The notes under the pieces were generated by a model. The model worked only from the letters and a program-made list of their open reading frames with translations. It did no database searches and was not told the DNA's origin. The position numbers and the translations under genes were made by a program. 64,000 nucleotides of DNA from Algihabitans albus (GTDB lineage: Bacteria > Pseudomonadota > Alphaproteobacteria > Kiloniellales > DSM-21159): contig NZ_QXNY01000003.1 in assembly GCF_003572205.1 (NCBI RefSeq), positions 1 through 64,000 of the forward strand, read 5' to 3'. Shown in pieces: positions 9,745 to 18,168 of the stretch. Numbering within the stretch: the first letter of the stretch is position 1; each line of letters starts with the position of its first letter.

Positions 9745-9774
9745 CCTCCGTCCTGGGGCAGGAATAGACGGAGG
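9745..9774 (-). promoter_or_regulatory. Inverted repeat burying the mipA-like ribosome-binding site
   Basis: On the minus strand CCTCCGTC, a 14-nt spacer, then GACGGAGG lead into AAAACGG and the GTG start at 9737. The 8-bp arms are perfectly complementary and the downstream arm contains the GGAGG Shine-Dalgarno. In RNA the stem would block initiation. Equally, the repeat could be a DNA operator in this divergent promoter region for the adjacent response regulator. Confidence 0.5.
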
Positions 9775-9857
9775 GATAGGATTGAAAACTTACTGCAGGC
9801 TTTCAGCGTTAAGACTTGGTGCGCAAGACCGACGTAAGCCTGAGGAGACTTCGCTGA

Positions 9858-10538
9858 ATGCGTGTTTTAGTGATAGAAGACAATGCGGAACTCGGCGCCG
9901 CCGTTTCCCGGGGTCTGCGCAATACGGGCCTGACCGTCGACCTCTTCGGCACCGCGGAGGAAGCGGAAGAAGCCTGGCAGTTGGCCGACTATTCGGCCGT
10001 CGTCCTCGATCTCATGCTCCCAGACGGGTCCGGATTGGACGTTCTGAGGTCGGCCAGACGCAGTGGCCTCTCCACTCCCGTCCTCATCTTGACCGCACTC
10101 GACGGGATCGCTGAACGGATCGCCGGCCTTGATGCCGGTGCCGACGACTATCTGACCAAGCCGTTTCACAGCGAGGAACTGGCGGCTCGCCTTCGCGCCC
10201 TGATGCGGAGATCGAAGCTGCCGATCGTTCGCGAGATCGAAGCCGGCAGTATGCTGATAGATCTCGAAGCGCGGGTTGCACGCACCGGCTCGGCTACGCT
10301 GTCGCTCTCTCGTTCCGAGTTCCTGGCCCTGGAATGCCTCGCGCGGAACCAGGGGCGAACCTGTTCCAAGGAGACGATTGCCAATGCGATCTATGGCTTC
10401 GAGGAGGAGTGGAGCGAAGGAGCGATCGAACTTCACGTCCATCGCTTGCGCCGAAAACTTGCGGTCCAGCCAGGCATGCCGAGGATAAAGTCCCTGCGCG
10501 GCTTGGGCTACATGCTGGTCGCCGATCTGGAGAACTGA
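9858..10538 (+). CDS. OmpR-family response regulator
   Basis: A 226-residue regulator with a receiver domain (phosphoacceptor Asp51 in VLDLMLPDGSG, Lys101 in DDYLTKPF) and a C-terminal winged helix ending in LRGLGYML, typical of the QseB/TctD/PhoP group. It lies 4 bases upstream of a cognate sensor kinase and is divergent from the MipA-like porin gene. It probably controls that porin and its own operon, but the stimulus cannot be read from sequence. Upstream GAGGAGAC provides a ribosome-binding site for the ATG. Confidence 0.92.
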   Translation: MRVLVIEDNAELGAAVSRGLRNTGLTVDLFGTAEEAEEAWQLADYSAVVLDLMLPDGSGLDVLRSARRSGLSTPVLILTALDGIAERIAGLDAGADDYLTKPFHSEELAARLRALMRRSKLPIVREIEAGSMLIDLEARVARTGSATLSLSRSEFLALECLARNQGRTCSKETIANAIYGFEEEWSEGAIELHVHRLRRKLAVQPGMPRIKSLRGLGYMLVADLEN

Positions 10539-10542
10539 GTGC

Positions 10543-11934
10543 ATGCGCCGCTCCCACTCCCTCGCACGACAGCTCTATCTTCGGCTGACCGCCGTGGTGA
10601 CGGTCAGCTTTGCGATCTTTGTCTCGGTCATGCTCGTGGACTTCAATTTCGAAGGGATGCTGATCGAGCGCGCCAGCCTGCTCGGGCTTGCCCAACGCAT
10701 TGCCGAGGCCCCGGAACGCTTCGGTCTCACCGGGAGTCCGTCAGGCGAGACCCTGCCGATTTCCGGGATCACCGTCCGTCGCCTCAACGGTGAGATCCTG
10801 GTTTCGCCGGATCGTTGGGCGATAGACACCATCCCCGCCGACCCTCTCCGATACGACGAGTACAGTATCGAACTGGGGCGCGACCTTCGGACCGGCGACG
10901 AACTTTTGGCTGTCGCGGTTGCGATGGACGGCGCCGCGCTCGGCCTTGCCAGCGGGCCCGTGATCCTTCAGATAGCGAGACCGGCCTCCGATCTCGTACC
11001 GATCATCCGGTCCTTCTTCCAGGCGACCTTTGTCGAAATGTGGTGGATCTTCGCACTGATCCTCTGCATCACCCTGGTGGTCGTACGCTTCACCGTGGAG
11101 CGGTCGATGCGTGCGGTCGAAATCGCTTCCGAACAAGCCGCTGCGATCGCCCCCAACGATATCGACCGCCGCTTGCCGCTGGAGGGCCTTCCACGTGAAA
11201 TCGAGCCGTTAGCCCGCCGGGTCAACGACGCACTCGACCGGCTGGAGCGCGGCTATCGCGCGGAGCAGGCCTTCACCGCCTCCGCAGCCCACGAGTTGCG
11301 CACGCCGCTTTCGGTCCTGCGCGCCAGGATCGAGGCCATTCCGGCGAGCCCGCAGCGCGAGCATGCACTCGACAAGGTCGACGGCATGGCGCGGCTGATC
11401 GGGCAACTCCTGCAGTTGGCACGCATTGAGACCTGGCAAGGCAAGCTGGAAGATACCGCCGATGCCGCCGAAATCTGTCGGACCGTCGCGACCGATCTGT
11501 CGGCCCAGATCGTGGCCTCAGGCGGGGATATCGAGCTGAAGGCTCCCGCCTGCAAAACCGGGTGGCAAGTCGATCGTATTCTTTTGGAAATCGTTGTTCG
11601 CAACCTGATCGAAAACGCGATCCGGCATGCCGGTCCGTCACCGAGGATTCGCGTCACCATCGGGAACACGGCACTGATCGTTGAAGACGATGGGCCCGGC
11701 ATCGCGGAAGAGGACAGAGAACGCATCTTCACCGTCTTCTGGCGGCGAAGCAGTGCGAACGAGGATGGCGCCGGCATCGGTCTCGCCCTCGTCTCACGAA
11801 TCGCCGGTCGAATGGGTGCAGGCGTTCAGGTCGCCCGATCGGACCTTGGCGGTGCAAGGTTGACGGTCTTCGCGACCGAATCGGCTCCGCAGATTCTGGC
11901 GGTAGCCGGCCAGGATGAGGAGCTGCAGAGATAG
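10543..11934 (+). CDS. Two-component sensor histidine kinase
   Basis: A 463-residue inner-membrane kinase. Transmembrane segments at about 13-33 and 165-185 enclose a periplasmic sensor of about 130 residues, followed by HAMP-like sequence. The H-box ASAAHELRTPLS has His250. N-box NLIENAIRHAG, G1 EDDGPGIAEED and G2 GAGIGLALV follow in order. The architecture matches the QseC/TctE class. It would phosphorylate the regulator encoded just upstream. Periplasmic sensing next to an outer-membrane porin gene suggests an envelope or cation cue, which is inference. Confidence 0.93.
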   Translation: MRRSHSLARQLYLRLTAVVTVSFAIFVSVMLVDFNFEGMLIERASLLGLAQRIAEAPERFGLTGSPSGETLPISGITVRRLNGEILVSPDRWAIDTIPADPLRYDEYSIELGRDLRTGDELLAVAVAMDGAALGLASGPVILQIARPASDLVPIIRSFFQATFVEMWWIFALILCITLVVVRFTVERSMRAVEIASEQAAAIAPNDIDRRLPLEGLPREIEPLARRVNDALDRLERGYRAEQAFTASAAHELRTPLSVLRARIEAIPASPQREHALDKVDGMARLIGQLLQLARIETWQGKLEDTADAAEICRTVATDLSAQIVASGGDIELKAPACKTGWQVDRILLEIVVRNLIENAIRHAGPSPRIRVTIGNTALIVEDDGPGIAEEDRERIFTVFWRRSSANEDGAGIGLALVSRIAGRMGAGVQVARSDLGGARLTVFATESAPQILAVAGQDEELQR

Positions 11935-12048
11935 TAGCGTTCCATGGAGGCCTCACGCCTCCGGGACATTTCGGCGAGACAGACGGAACCGGCAAAGAGA
12001 GTCTCGGACAACCGCCCCCTGCCAGCCCAGCCTCCCACGGAAAGTGCG

Positions 12049-12888
12049 CTATCCGGCCGCAGCAACCTTCGCAGCAGGATCGACGACGCCGTAGAGACCT
12101 CGCTGACCGGGCAAGACCTGGAAGCGGTCGGTGATACCGAGAACCGTTTCGGCACCGCCGAGATAGAGATAGCCGTCAGATGGCATCTGCTTAGCGACTC
12201 TTTCCAGAACCTGAGTCTTCGTCGGTTGATCGAAGTAGATCAGGACATTGCGTAGGAAGACGATATCGAAGCGACCGAGCGACGCGGGGCTCTCGAGCAG
12301 ATTGAACATCCGATAGTCGATCATCCCGCGCAGATCCTGGGTGATCTGCCAACGATCGCCGACCTGCGTGAAATACTTCATCAAGAGATTGATCGGCAGG
12401 CCGCGCTGTACTTCGAACTGCGAGTAGATGCCTTCCTTGGCCTTATCGAGAATAACCGTCGAAAGGTCGGTCGCTACGATCTCGACGCGCCAGCCAGCAA
12501 GCTTTGCCGCCTGCTCCTTCAAAATCATGGCCAGCGTGTAGGGCTCCTGCCCCGATGAACAGGCCGCCGACCAGATGCGCAAGGATCGACTCGACCTGCG
12601 CGCGTCCAAAAGCTGAGGCAGGACGATGTCCTTGAACTGATCGAAGGGTCGCGTGTCGCGAAAGAAGAAGGACTCGTTGGTCGTCATCGCCTCGACGACG
12701 TCGAGCTCCAAGGGTGACCCCGGCCGCGCGCGCAGTTGGGAGGCAACATCCTCAACCGACGTCAGGCCGTGTTTGCGTGCGACCGGTCCCAACCGGCTTT
12801 CCAGCAGGTAGGCTTTCTCGTCACTGAGCACGAGGCCGGAGCGATTGCGCAGCAACGTGGCCAGGAAATCGAAATCAGACTTGTTCAT
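12049..12888 (-). CDS. cheR: Chemotaxis protein methyltransferase CheR
   Basis: A 279-residue S-adenosylmethionine-dependent enzyme that methylates glutamates of chemoreceptors. The N-terminal helical domain begins MNKSDFDFLATLLRNRSG. The methyltransferase core contains TTNESFFFRD, then IWSAACSSGQEPYTLAM as the SAM-binding loop, and later FDIVFLRNVLIYF. The ATG at 12886-12888 is chosen because it follows GAGGAGCGCCGC and overlaps the cheB stop (ATGA). The upstream in-frame extension would lie inside cheB and has no homology. It is the last gene of the chemotaxis operon and converges with a sensor-kinase gene. Confidence 0.95.
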   Translation of the reverse strand: MNKSDFDFLATLLRNRSGLVLSDEKAYLLESRLGPVARKHGLTSVEDVASQLRARPGSPLELDVVEAMTTNESFFFRDTRPFDQFKDIVLPQLLDARRSSRSLRIWSAACSSGQEPYTLAMILKEQAAKLAGWRVEIVATDLSTVILDKAKEGIYSQFEVQRGLPINLLMKYFTQVGDRWQITQDLRGMIDYRMFNLLESPASLGRFDIVFLRNVLIYFDQPTKTQVLERVAKQMPSDGYLYLGGAETVLGITDRFQVLPGQRGLYGVVDPAAKVAAAG

Positions 12889-14006
12889 GCGGCGCTCCTC
12901 AGCACCTTCCGGCGCAAATAGCCGGAAATTTCTCCGATCGGCAGTACCGCCGTGCAGAGACCGCGAGTTGCGACGGCACCGGGCATGCCCCATACCACCG
13001 AAGAGGCCTCGTCTTGAGCCACCACCTGTCCGCCGGCAGCGACCACGGCCTCACAGCCCTTCGCGCCGTCGGAGCCCATACCGGTCAAAATCACCGCCTG
13101 TAATCGGGGCCCGTAGATCGGCGCAAGCGAGCGCAGCATCGGGTCGACGGCCGGTCGGCAAAAGTTCTCTGGCGGATTCTGATTCAGTTGAATGAAGCGC
13201 TTCGTTCCCTCGGATGCGACAGTCATGTGCCAATCGCCGGGAGCGACGTAGATGGTGCCGGCCTGCAATGGCTCACCGTCCCGACCCTCATGGCACTCCA
13301 TACCCGAGGCCCGGCCCAGATGCTCAGCCAAGAGAGTCGTGAAGGTTGCCGGCATATGCTGAGTGATCAAGACCGGCAACCGCAACGCACCCTTCAGATC
13401 GCCCAACAGCTTGAACAGCGCCTGCGGCCCGCCGGTCGAACTGCCGATGGCAAGAACTTCCGGCATCTGTGTCGAGGGGTCGCGCAGTTTTACGGGAGTC
13501 GCCCCGGAAGCCGACCCGGAGGCAGGCCTCTGGGGTGCGGTAGCCGTCGGCTTGACGCTGCGCTGCCCGACCGACCGACCGCCGCGGGCCGCGCTGGCGA
13601 GCGCCTTGACCTTGTCGGTCAGTTCGCGCTTGAAGGCGTCGGCCGAGTGCAATTCACCACCCGAGCTTGGCTTAGCTACGTAGTCGGCGGCCCCCGCGCG
13701 CAGCGCTCGCAAGGAGACGTCCGCGTTTTTCCGCGTCAAGGTCGACGCCATGATGACCTGCAAGCCCGGCTTGAGGCTCAGCAACTGCGGCAAAGCGGTC
13801 AAGCCGTCCATGACGGGCATCTCAATGTCGAGCACCACGACATCGACAGGCTGACGTGGAAGCTGATTGAGCGCCATCTGGCCGTTAGAGACCGAGGCGA
13901 CAACTTCGATCGTGGGATCCTGTTCCAGCGCTCTCGTCAAGAGACCGCGGATAACGGCGGAATCATCCACGACCATGACGCGATAAGGATCTGCGCTGCT
14001 CGTCAT
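12885..14006 (-). CDS. cheB: Protein-glutamate methylesterase/deamidase CheB
   Basis: A 373-residue two-domain protein. The receiver domain (Asp60 in VVLDIEMPVMDGL) is followed by a linker rich in Ala, Ser and Pro at about 140-180. The esterase domain has catalytic Ser (AIGSSTGGPQ, about 189-190), His217 in TQHMPA and Asp313 in TGMGSDGAKG. It removes methyl groups from chemoreceptors when phosphorylated by CheA and so provides adaptation opposite CheR. It lies in the operon between cheY and cheR and overlaps cheR by 4 bases. Confidence 0.96.
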   Translation of the reverse strand: MTSSADPYRVMVVDDSAVIRGLLTRALEQDPTIEVVASVSNGQMALNQLPRQPVDVVVLDIEMPVMDGLTALPQLLSLKPGLQVIMASTLTRKNADVSLRALRAGAADYVAKPSSGGELHSADAFKRELTDKVKALASAARGGRSVGQRSVKPTATAPQRPASGSASGATPVKLRDPSTQMPEVLAIGSSTGGPQALFKLLGDLKGALRLPVLITQHMPATFTTLLAEHLGRASGMECHEGRDGEPLQAGTIYVAPGDWHMTVASEGTKRFIQLNQNPPENFCRPAVDPMLRSLAPIYGPRLQAVILTGMGSDGAKGCEAVVAAGGQVVAQDEASSVVWGMPGAVATRGLCTAVLPIGEISGYLRRKVLRSAA

Positions 14007-14044
14007 TTTTGTTGGCCCAGCTCAGAGGTGGAAATCGGAAGGCG

Positions 14045-14410
14045 CTAAAGGACGCCGGCTTGCTGAAACTTCGATTCGAGAATGTCGCTGTCGAAGGGCT
14101 TCATGATGTACTCGTTGGCACCGGCCTGAATGGCCTCTTGAATATGCGCAAGGTCGTTCTCCGTTGTGCAGAAGACGACGATCGGCTGCTGCTTGTCGGC
14201 TAGGCCCCGCAGTTCGCGCAGAAATTCGATGCCGGACATCACGGGCATGTTCCAATCCAGCAGCACGGCATCGGGCATCTGAGTGAGGCAGCGATCGAGG
14301 GCTTGTTTGCCGTCCGCCGCCTCGTCGACCGCAAAGTTGAGGTCCTCGAGAATACGTCGGGCGACCATCCGCACCACTTTCGAATCATCTACAACCAGAC
14401 AGCACTTCAT
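14045..14410 (-). CDS. cheY: Chemotaxis response regulator CheY
   Basis: A single-domain receiver of 121 residues: MKCCLVVDDSKVVR with the acidic pair at 8-9, phosphoacceptor Asp52 in LLDWNMPVMSG, a conserved Thr in FCTTEND and a Lys in YIMKPF. It carries the signal from CheA to the flagellar switch or acts as a phosphate sink. The ATG at 14408-14410 is used because the preceding in-frame residues are not part of the fold. Its place in the operon between cheW and cheB is typical of alphaproteobacterial chemotaxis clusters. Confidence 0.94.
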   Translation of the reverse strand: MKCCLVVDDSKVVRMVARRILEDLNFAVDEAADGKQALDRCLTQMPDAVLLDWNMPVMSGIEFLRELRGLADKQQPIVVFCTTENDLAHIQEAIQAGANEYIMKPFDSDILESKFQQAGVL

Positions 14411-14466
14411 GAACTGGAGATCCCAAATCACAGCCCGGCATCCTGGCCGGAGCAAGATGGAGGCGA

Positions 14467-14961
14467 TTAGGCCGCAACGCGACCGTAGTCGAGCAGACGC
14501 TCGACGCTGAGAACGACGAGCAACTGCTTGTCCAACCGGTAGATACCATCGGAGTAGTCGCGAAACCGCGGGTCCAAGGTTGGCGGATTGCGCTCGAACC
14601 CATCCGGCGCAAGCGCCAGTACCTCGCCGACCTGGTCGACCAACAAGCTGTAAAGCTCGTGGTCGTGCTCGACCACGATCGCCATGCTGGCTTTCTTCGA
14701 ATCGTGCGGCGGCAAACCGAGACGCAGACGAACGTCGATCGCCGTGACGATCCGGCCGCGCAAGTTCAGCGAACCGGCGATTTCCGGTGGTGCGAGCGGT
14801 ACCGGCGTTGTCTTCATGGAGCCCAGTACGTCCTGAACCTTGAGGACGTGAATGCCGAACAGCTGACCCGCGATCGAGAAAGTTACGAACTCGGTCGCCG
14901 CCTCGGCGGCCTCGATATCGACCTCTATCTTACCGGCGTTGGAAACAGTCGTGGTGCTCAT
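14467..14961 (-). CDS. cheW: Chemotaxis coupling protein CheW
   Basis: A 164-residue CheW domain protein that couples chemoreceptors to the kinase CheA. Diagnostic segments are FVTFSIAGQLFGIHVLKVQDVLG, then IAGSLNLRGRIVTAIDVRLRLGL and the VDQVGEVLAL strand. The N-terminal 20 residues are a variable acidic tail. The start overlaps the cheA stop (ATGA), indicating translational coupling. Confidence 0.95.
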   Translation of the reverse strand: MSTTTVSNAGKIEVDIEAAEAATEFVTFSIAGQLFGIHVLKVQDVLGSMKTTPVPLAPPEIAGSLNLRGRIVTAIDVRLRLGLPPHDSKKASMAIVVEHDHELYSLLVDQVGEVLALAPDGFERNPPTLDPRFRDYSDGIYRLDKQLLVVLSVERLLDYGRVAA

Positions 14962-17780
14962 GCCGCTCCCCTGTGATCGCTAAGGGTGTCCTGTAAACTC
15001 GTGAGAAGCGCGTCTCGGTCGAGCTTGGCCACATAATCGGTGAAGCCGACGGACCGACCGCGGGCGATATCGCGCGGCGAGGCGTGCGAGGTCAGCGCCA
15101 CGATGGGCGTCTCCCGCCACCGGTTTGCGCGAATCTGCTCGGCAAGCTCGAAGCCGTTCATACCCGGCATCTCGATGTCCGAAACAATGATGTCGAAGTC
15201 GCGACCCGCCTCGCAAAGCTTCAAGGCCTCTTCGGCTCCCTCGACACTGGTTACGTCATAGCCGGCCGTGGTCAACAAGGGAGCCAGCAAGTTGCGGAAA
15301 AAGGGACTGTCGTCCACTAGCAGCACGCGATTGACCGCTCCTTCCCCGAAGGCTTCGTGCGTATCGACGTCGAACCAGTCGCGGAAGGCCTGGGTGAGAT
15401 AGAAGCCGGCATCGATGATGTCGGTCGCTTTGCCGCCGACCACAGCGGAGCCGACGAAGCCCTGGCGATCGCTGGTCAATTCGACGTTCAGACGACCCTC
15501 GACGATGTCGACGATGTCGTCGACCACCAAGCCCATGGAACGGCCGCGGTCGGAGAAGACTAGAACAGGTTGACGACCCTCGCTGGCGAGCTCGCGGTCA
15601 TCCTCCATACTGACCAGAGGCATGAGAACGCCGCGATACTGCACCACCTGCTGGCCGTTTGAGTCCTCCACCTGTGACAGGTCGATCTCCTCGAGTCTGG
15701 CGACGAGAGCGAGCGGGACAGCCTTGGGGGCATCGTGGCCGGAGCGGAAGACCAGCAGCGCAACCTCGTCTTCGCGGCGCAGATGGCGCTGCTCCGAGGT
15801 TTCACCCTGTGAGTCGGTGACGTTGATCTCGCCGGTTTGGCTAGCGATGCCGTTGGGATCCAAAATCATCACCACCGAACCATCGCCCAGGATGGTGTTG
15901 CCGCTGAACAACTGGATGTCGCGCAGGATCGGCGCCACCGGCTTGACGACGATCTCTTCCGTATCGAAGACGCGATCGACGACGATGCCGAAGGTATAGG
16001 TACCCACCTGTGCAACGACGATGAAATGGTCGTCCTTCTCGGCCTCGGATTCAGGCATGTCGTAAGCATCGAGCCGTAGCAGCTCGCGCAAACTGACCAG
16101 CGGCAGCAACCGATTTCGCAGGCGCAGAACCGGTGTGTCCTTAATGTGCTCGATCTGATTCTCGCTGCGCGAAGAGGTACGAACGAGTTCGATCACGGAG
16201 AGCTGCGGAATGGCGAAGCGTTCCCCGGCGCACTCGACGATCAGCGCCGAGACAATTGCAAGGGTCAACGGGATCTTGATGGTGAACTTGGTGCCCTTAC
16301 CCGGCACCGACGTTAGCTCGACGGTACCGCCGATCCGCTCGATGTTGGTGCGGACGACATCCATGCCGACGCCGCGGCCCGAGACGGCGGTCACTTTCTC
16401 CGCCGTCGAGAACCCTGGCTTGAAGATGAACTGCATAATCTGCTGATCGCTCAGCGCTTCCAGTTCGGCCTCTGATGCGAGGCCGTTGGAGATGGCCTTG
16501 CGCTTGATGGCCTGCGAGTTCAGTCCCTTACCGTTGTCGGCGATCTCGATGATGATGTGACCGCCCTCATGGTAGGCGTTCAGCATCACGGTGCCGGTCT
16601 CGGGCTTGCCGCTACGGCGGCGTTCGGCCGGGGTTTCAAGGCCGTGATCGGCCGAGTTGCGAACCATGTGGGTCAGCGGATCCTTGATCAGATCCAAGAC
16701 CTGGCGGTCCAGCTCGGTATCCGCGCCCTTCATGGTGAGATCGATTTTCTTGCCGAGTTCATGCGCCAGATCGCGAATGATGCGCGGGAGTTTCGCCCAG
16801 GCATTGCCGATCGGCTGCATGCGCGTCTTCATGACGCCTTCCTGCAGTTCGGACACCACGTGGTTGAGGCGCTGAAGCGGCGCGGCGAATTCGGTCTCTT
16901 TCTGGCTGCGCAGAATCTGCAGGAGCTGGTTGCGCGTCAGCACTAGCTCAGAAACCATGGTCATCAGATTTTCCAGCAACTCCACGTTCACGCGGATCGA
17001 CTGGTTGGCGACACTGGATTCCTTGGGCGTCTCGCTCTCGCCGGACTTCCCAGCCTTGGGCTTGCCCGCTGCCGCCGCCTCGGCGGGAACAGCGGCGTCC
17101 GGAGCCGCCTCGGCAAGCTGAACGACATTTTCCATCTCTTCGATGGCGGGCTCTGCGGCTTCCGCTTCGATGACGAGCGGATCGGCCGTCTCGGCCTCGA
17201 CGCTTTCGATCTCGGCCACAGGCGTTTCGCCCTCGGTCTCGGGAACGACCGACTCTGGAACAGCCAAGTCCGCGGTCATCGCATCGGCCGCTTCCGGAGC
17301 GGTGGCCGCCAGATCGTCGGCAACCGGATCGGCGGCAACTTCCGCCTCCTCTTCGGCTGGCGCGGCTTCGACCGGCTCGGAAGTCCCTTCGGCAGCCACA
17401 GTCCGACCTTCGGCGCAGGCGTCCAGGCGCGCGATCAATTCACCGTCGTCGCCTGCCGGCTCGGCCTCCGTCGCCTCCAGCACCTCCAGAATTTCCCGGA
17501 TCCGGTCCAGACACTCCAGGATGAGCGAGACGGCCTCGGGCGTGACTTCCAACTCACCGTCGCGCACACGACCCAAGATGTTCTCGCCGGAGTGCGCAAC
17601 CGACTCCAGACGCGGCAACCCCAGGAACCCGCAAGTTCCCTTGATTGTGTGCATCAGGCGGAAGATGTTGGACAGCAGCTCTGGATCGTTAGGATTTTGC
17701 TCCAGCTTAACGAGTTCGACGTCGAGAACACCGAGGCCTTCGTTGGTTTCGGTTAGGAATTCGCTGAGCAGATCATCCAT
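14958..17780 (-). CDS. cheA: Hybrid chemotaxis histidine kinase CheA with C-terminal receiver
   Basis: A 940-residue kinase. The HPt domain carries the phosphorylated His at about 44 (RLMHTIKGTCGFLG). Residues about 120-250 form a low-complexity Ala/Glu/Val-rich linker where a CheY-binding P2 domain would normally sit. Dimerisation, HATPase (DPLTHMVRNSADHG and GRGVGMDVVRTNI) and a first CheW-like domain follow. A second CheW-like segment covers about 690-810, and a receiver domain occupies the last 120 residues (VNRVLLVDDSPFF, VSDIEMPGMNG). CheA-receiver hybrids with duplicated CheW regions are known in this class. It heads the operon cheA-W-Y-B-R. Confidence 0.95.
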   Translation of the reverse strand: MDDLLSEFLTETNEGLGVLDVELVKLEQNPNDPELLSNIFRLMHTIKGTCGFLGLPRLESVAHSGENILGRVRDGELEVTPEAVSLILECLDRIREILEVLEATEAEPAGDDGELIARLDACAEGRTVAAEGTSEPVEAAPAEEEAEVAADPVADDLAATAPEAADAMTADLAVPESVVPETEGETPVAEIESVEAETADPLVIEAEAAEPAIEEMENVVQLAEAAPDAAVPAEAAAAGKPKAGKSGESETPKESSVANQSIRVNVELLENLMTMVSELVLTRNQLLQILRSQKETEFAAPLQRLNHVVSELQEGVMKTRMQPIGNAWAKLPRIIRDLAHELGKKIDLTMKGADTELDRQVLDLIKDPLTHMVRNSADHGLETPAERRRSGKPETGTVMLNAYHEGGHIIIEIADNGKGLNSQAIKRKAISNGLASEAELEALSDQQIMQFIFKPGFSTAEKVTAVSGRGVGMDVVRTNIERIGGTVELTSVPGKGTKFTIKIPLTLAIVSALIVECAGERFAIPQLSVIELVRTSSRSENQIEHIKDTPVLRLRNRLLPLVSLRELLRLDAYDMPESEAEKDDHFIVVAQVGTYTFGIVVDRVFDTEEIVVKPVAPILRDIQLFSGNTILGDGSVVMILDPNGIASQTGEINVTDSQGETSEQRHLRREDEVALLVFRSGHDAPKAVPLALVARLEEIDLSQVEDSNGQQVVQYRGVLMPLVSMEDDRELASEGRQPVLVFSDRGRSMGLVVDDIVDIVEGRLNVELTSDRQGFVGSAVVGGKATDIIDAGFYLTQAFRDWFDVDTHEAFGEGAVNRVLLVDDSPFFRNLLAPLLTTAGYDVTSVEGAEEALKLCEAGRDFDIIVSDIEMPGMNGFELAEQIRANRWRETPIVALTSHASPRDIARGRSVGFTDYVAKLDRDALLTSLQDTLSDHRGAA

Positions 17781-18168
17781 CGGGGCGTTTTCCGTCTACT
17801 GGCATACAGGGCGGACACCGGTTTGACCGGTCCCGGGAGCGCCATTGGCGCGGCTAACGTCGTAAACAATTTCAAACTCGCCCTAAAAAACGGTTACTTC
17901 CTGCAAATTCTGCCGAAATGCGAGTAGCCGAACCTTCGATCCATCGGAGCGAGAAATCGTCGAGGCGGTATTCAGAAAATCATGATGCGAGAAGCTCGCG
18001 AACGCTTCGCATTTGCATATTTCCTGCTTACACTTGCATGATCCAGAGCAATGCCAGCTCCGCCGGCAACGCTACGACTGCCGAGATGAGCGTCCTTGCG
18101 ACTGGCCGCTTACCCGAAAAGGCGATCACCGAGGAGACGGCTCCGCGCCCGTCCATGTGCCCAGTTCG
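17781..18168. other. 388-bp intergenic region between cheA and the iron permease
   Basis: This divergent region must hold the promoters of the chemotaxis operon and the iron permease. It contains AT-richer stretches near 17860-17910 and an imperfect 28-bp palindrome listed separately. An 84-codon frame at 17918-18172 ends by overlapping the permease ATG, but its composition is unlike neighbouring proteins and I do not accept it as a gene. No Fur-like box was recognised here, in contrast to the binding-protein gene. Confidence 0.5.
17985..18012. repeat. Imperfect 28-bp palindrome upstream of the iron permease
   Basis: The outer arms ATGCGA and TCGCAT are perfectly complementary and flank a central self-complementary TCGCGA, all on one dyad. 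It lies about 160 bases before the permease ATG and could be an operator or a transcript hairpin. No family consensus was recognised. Confidence 0.4.
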
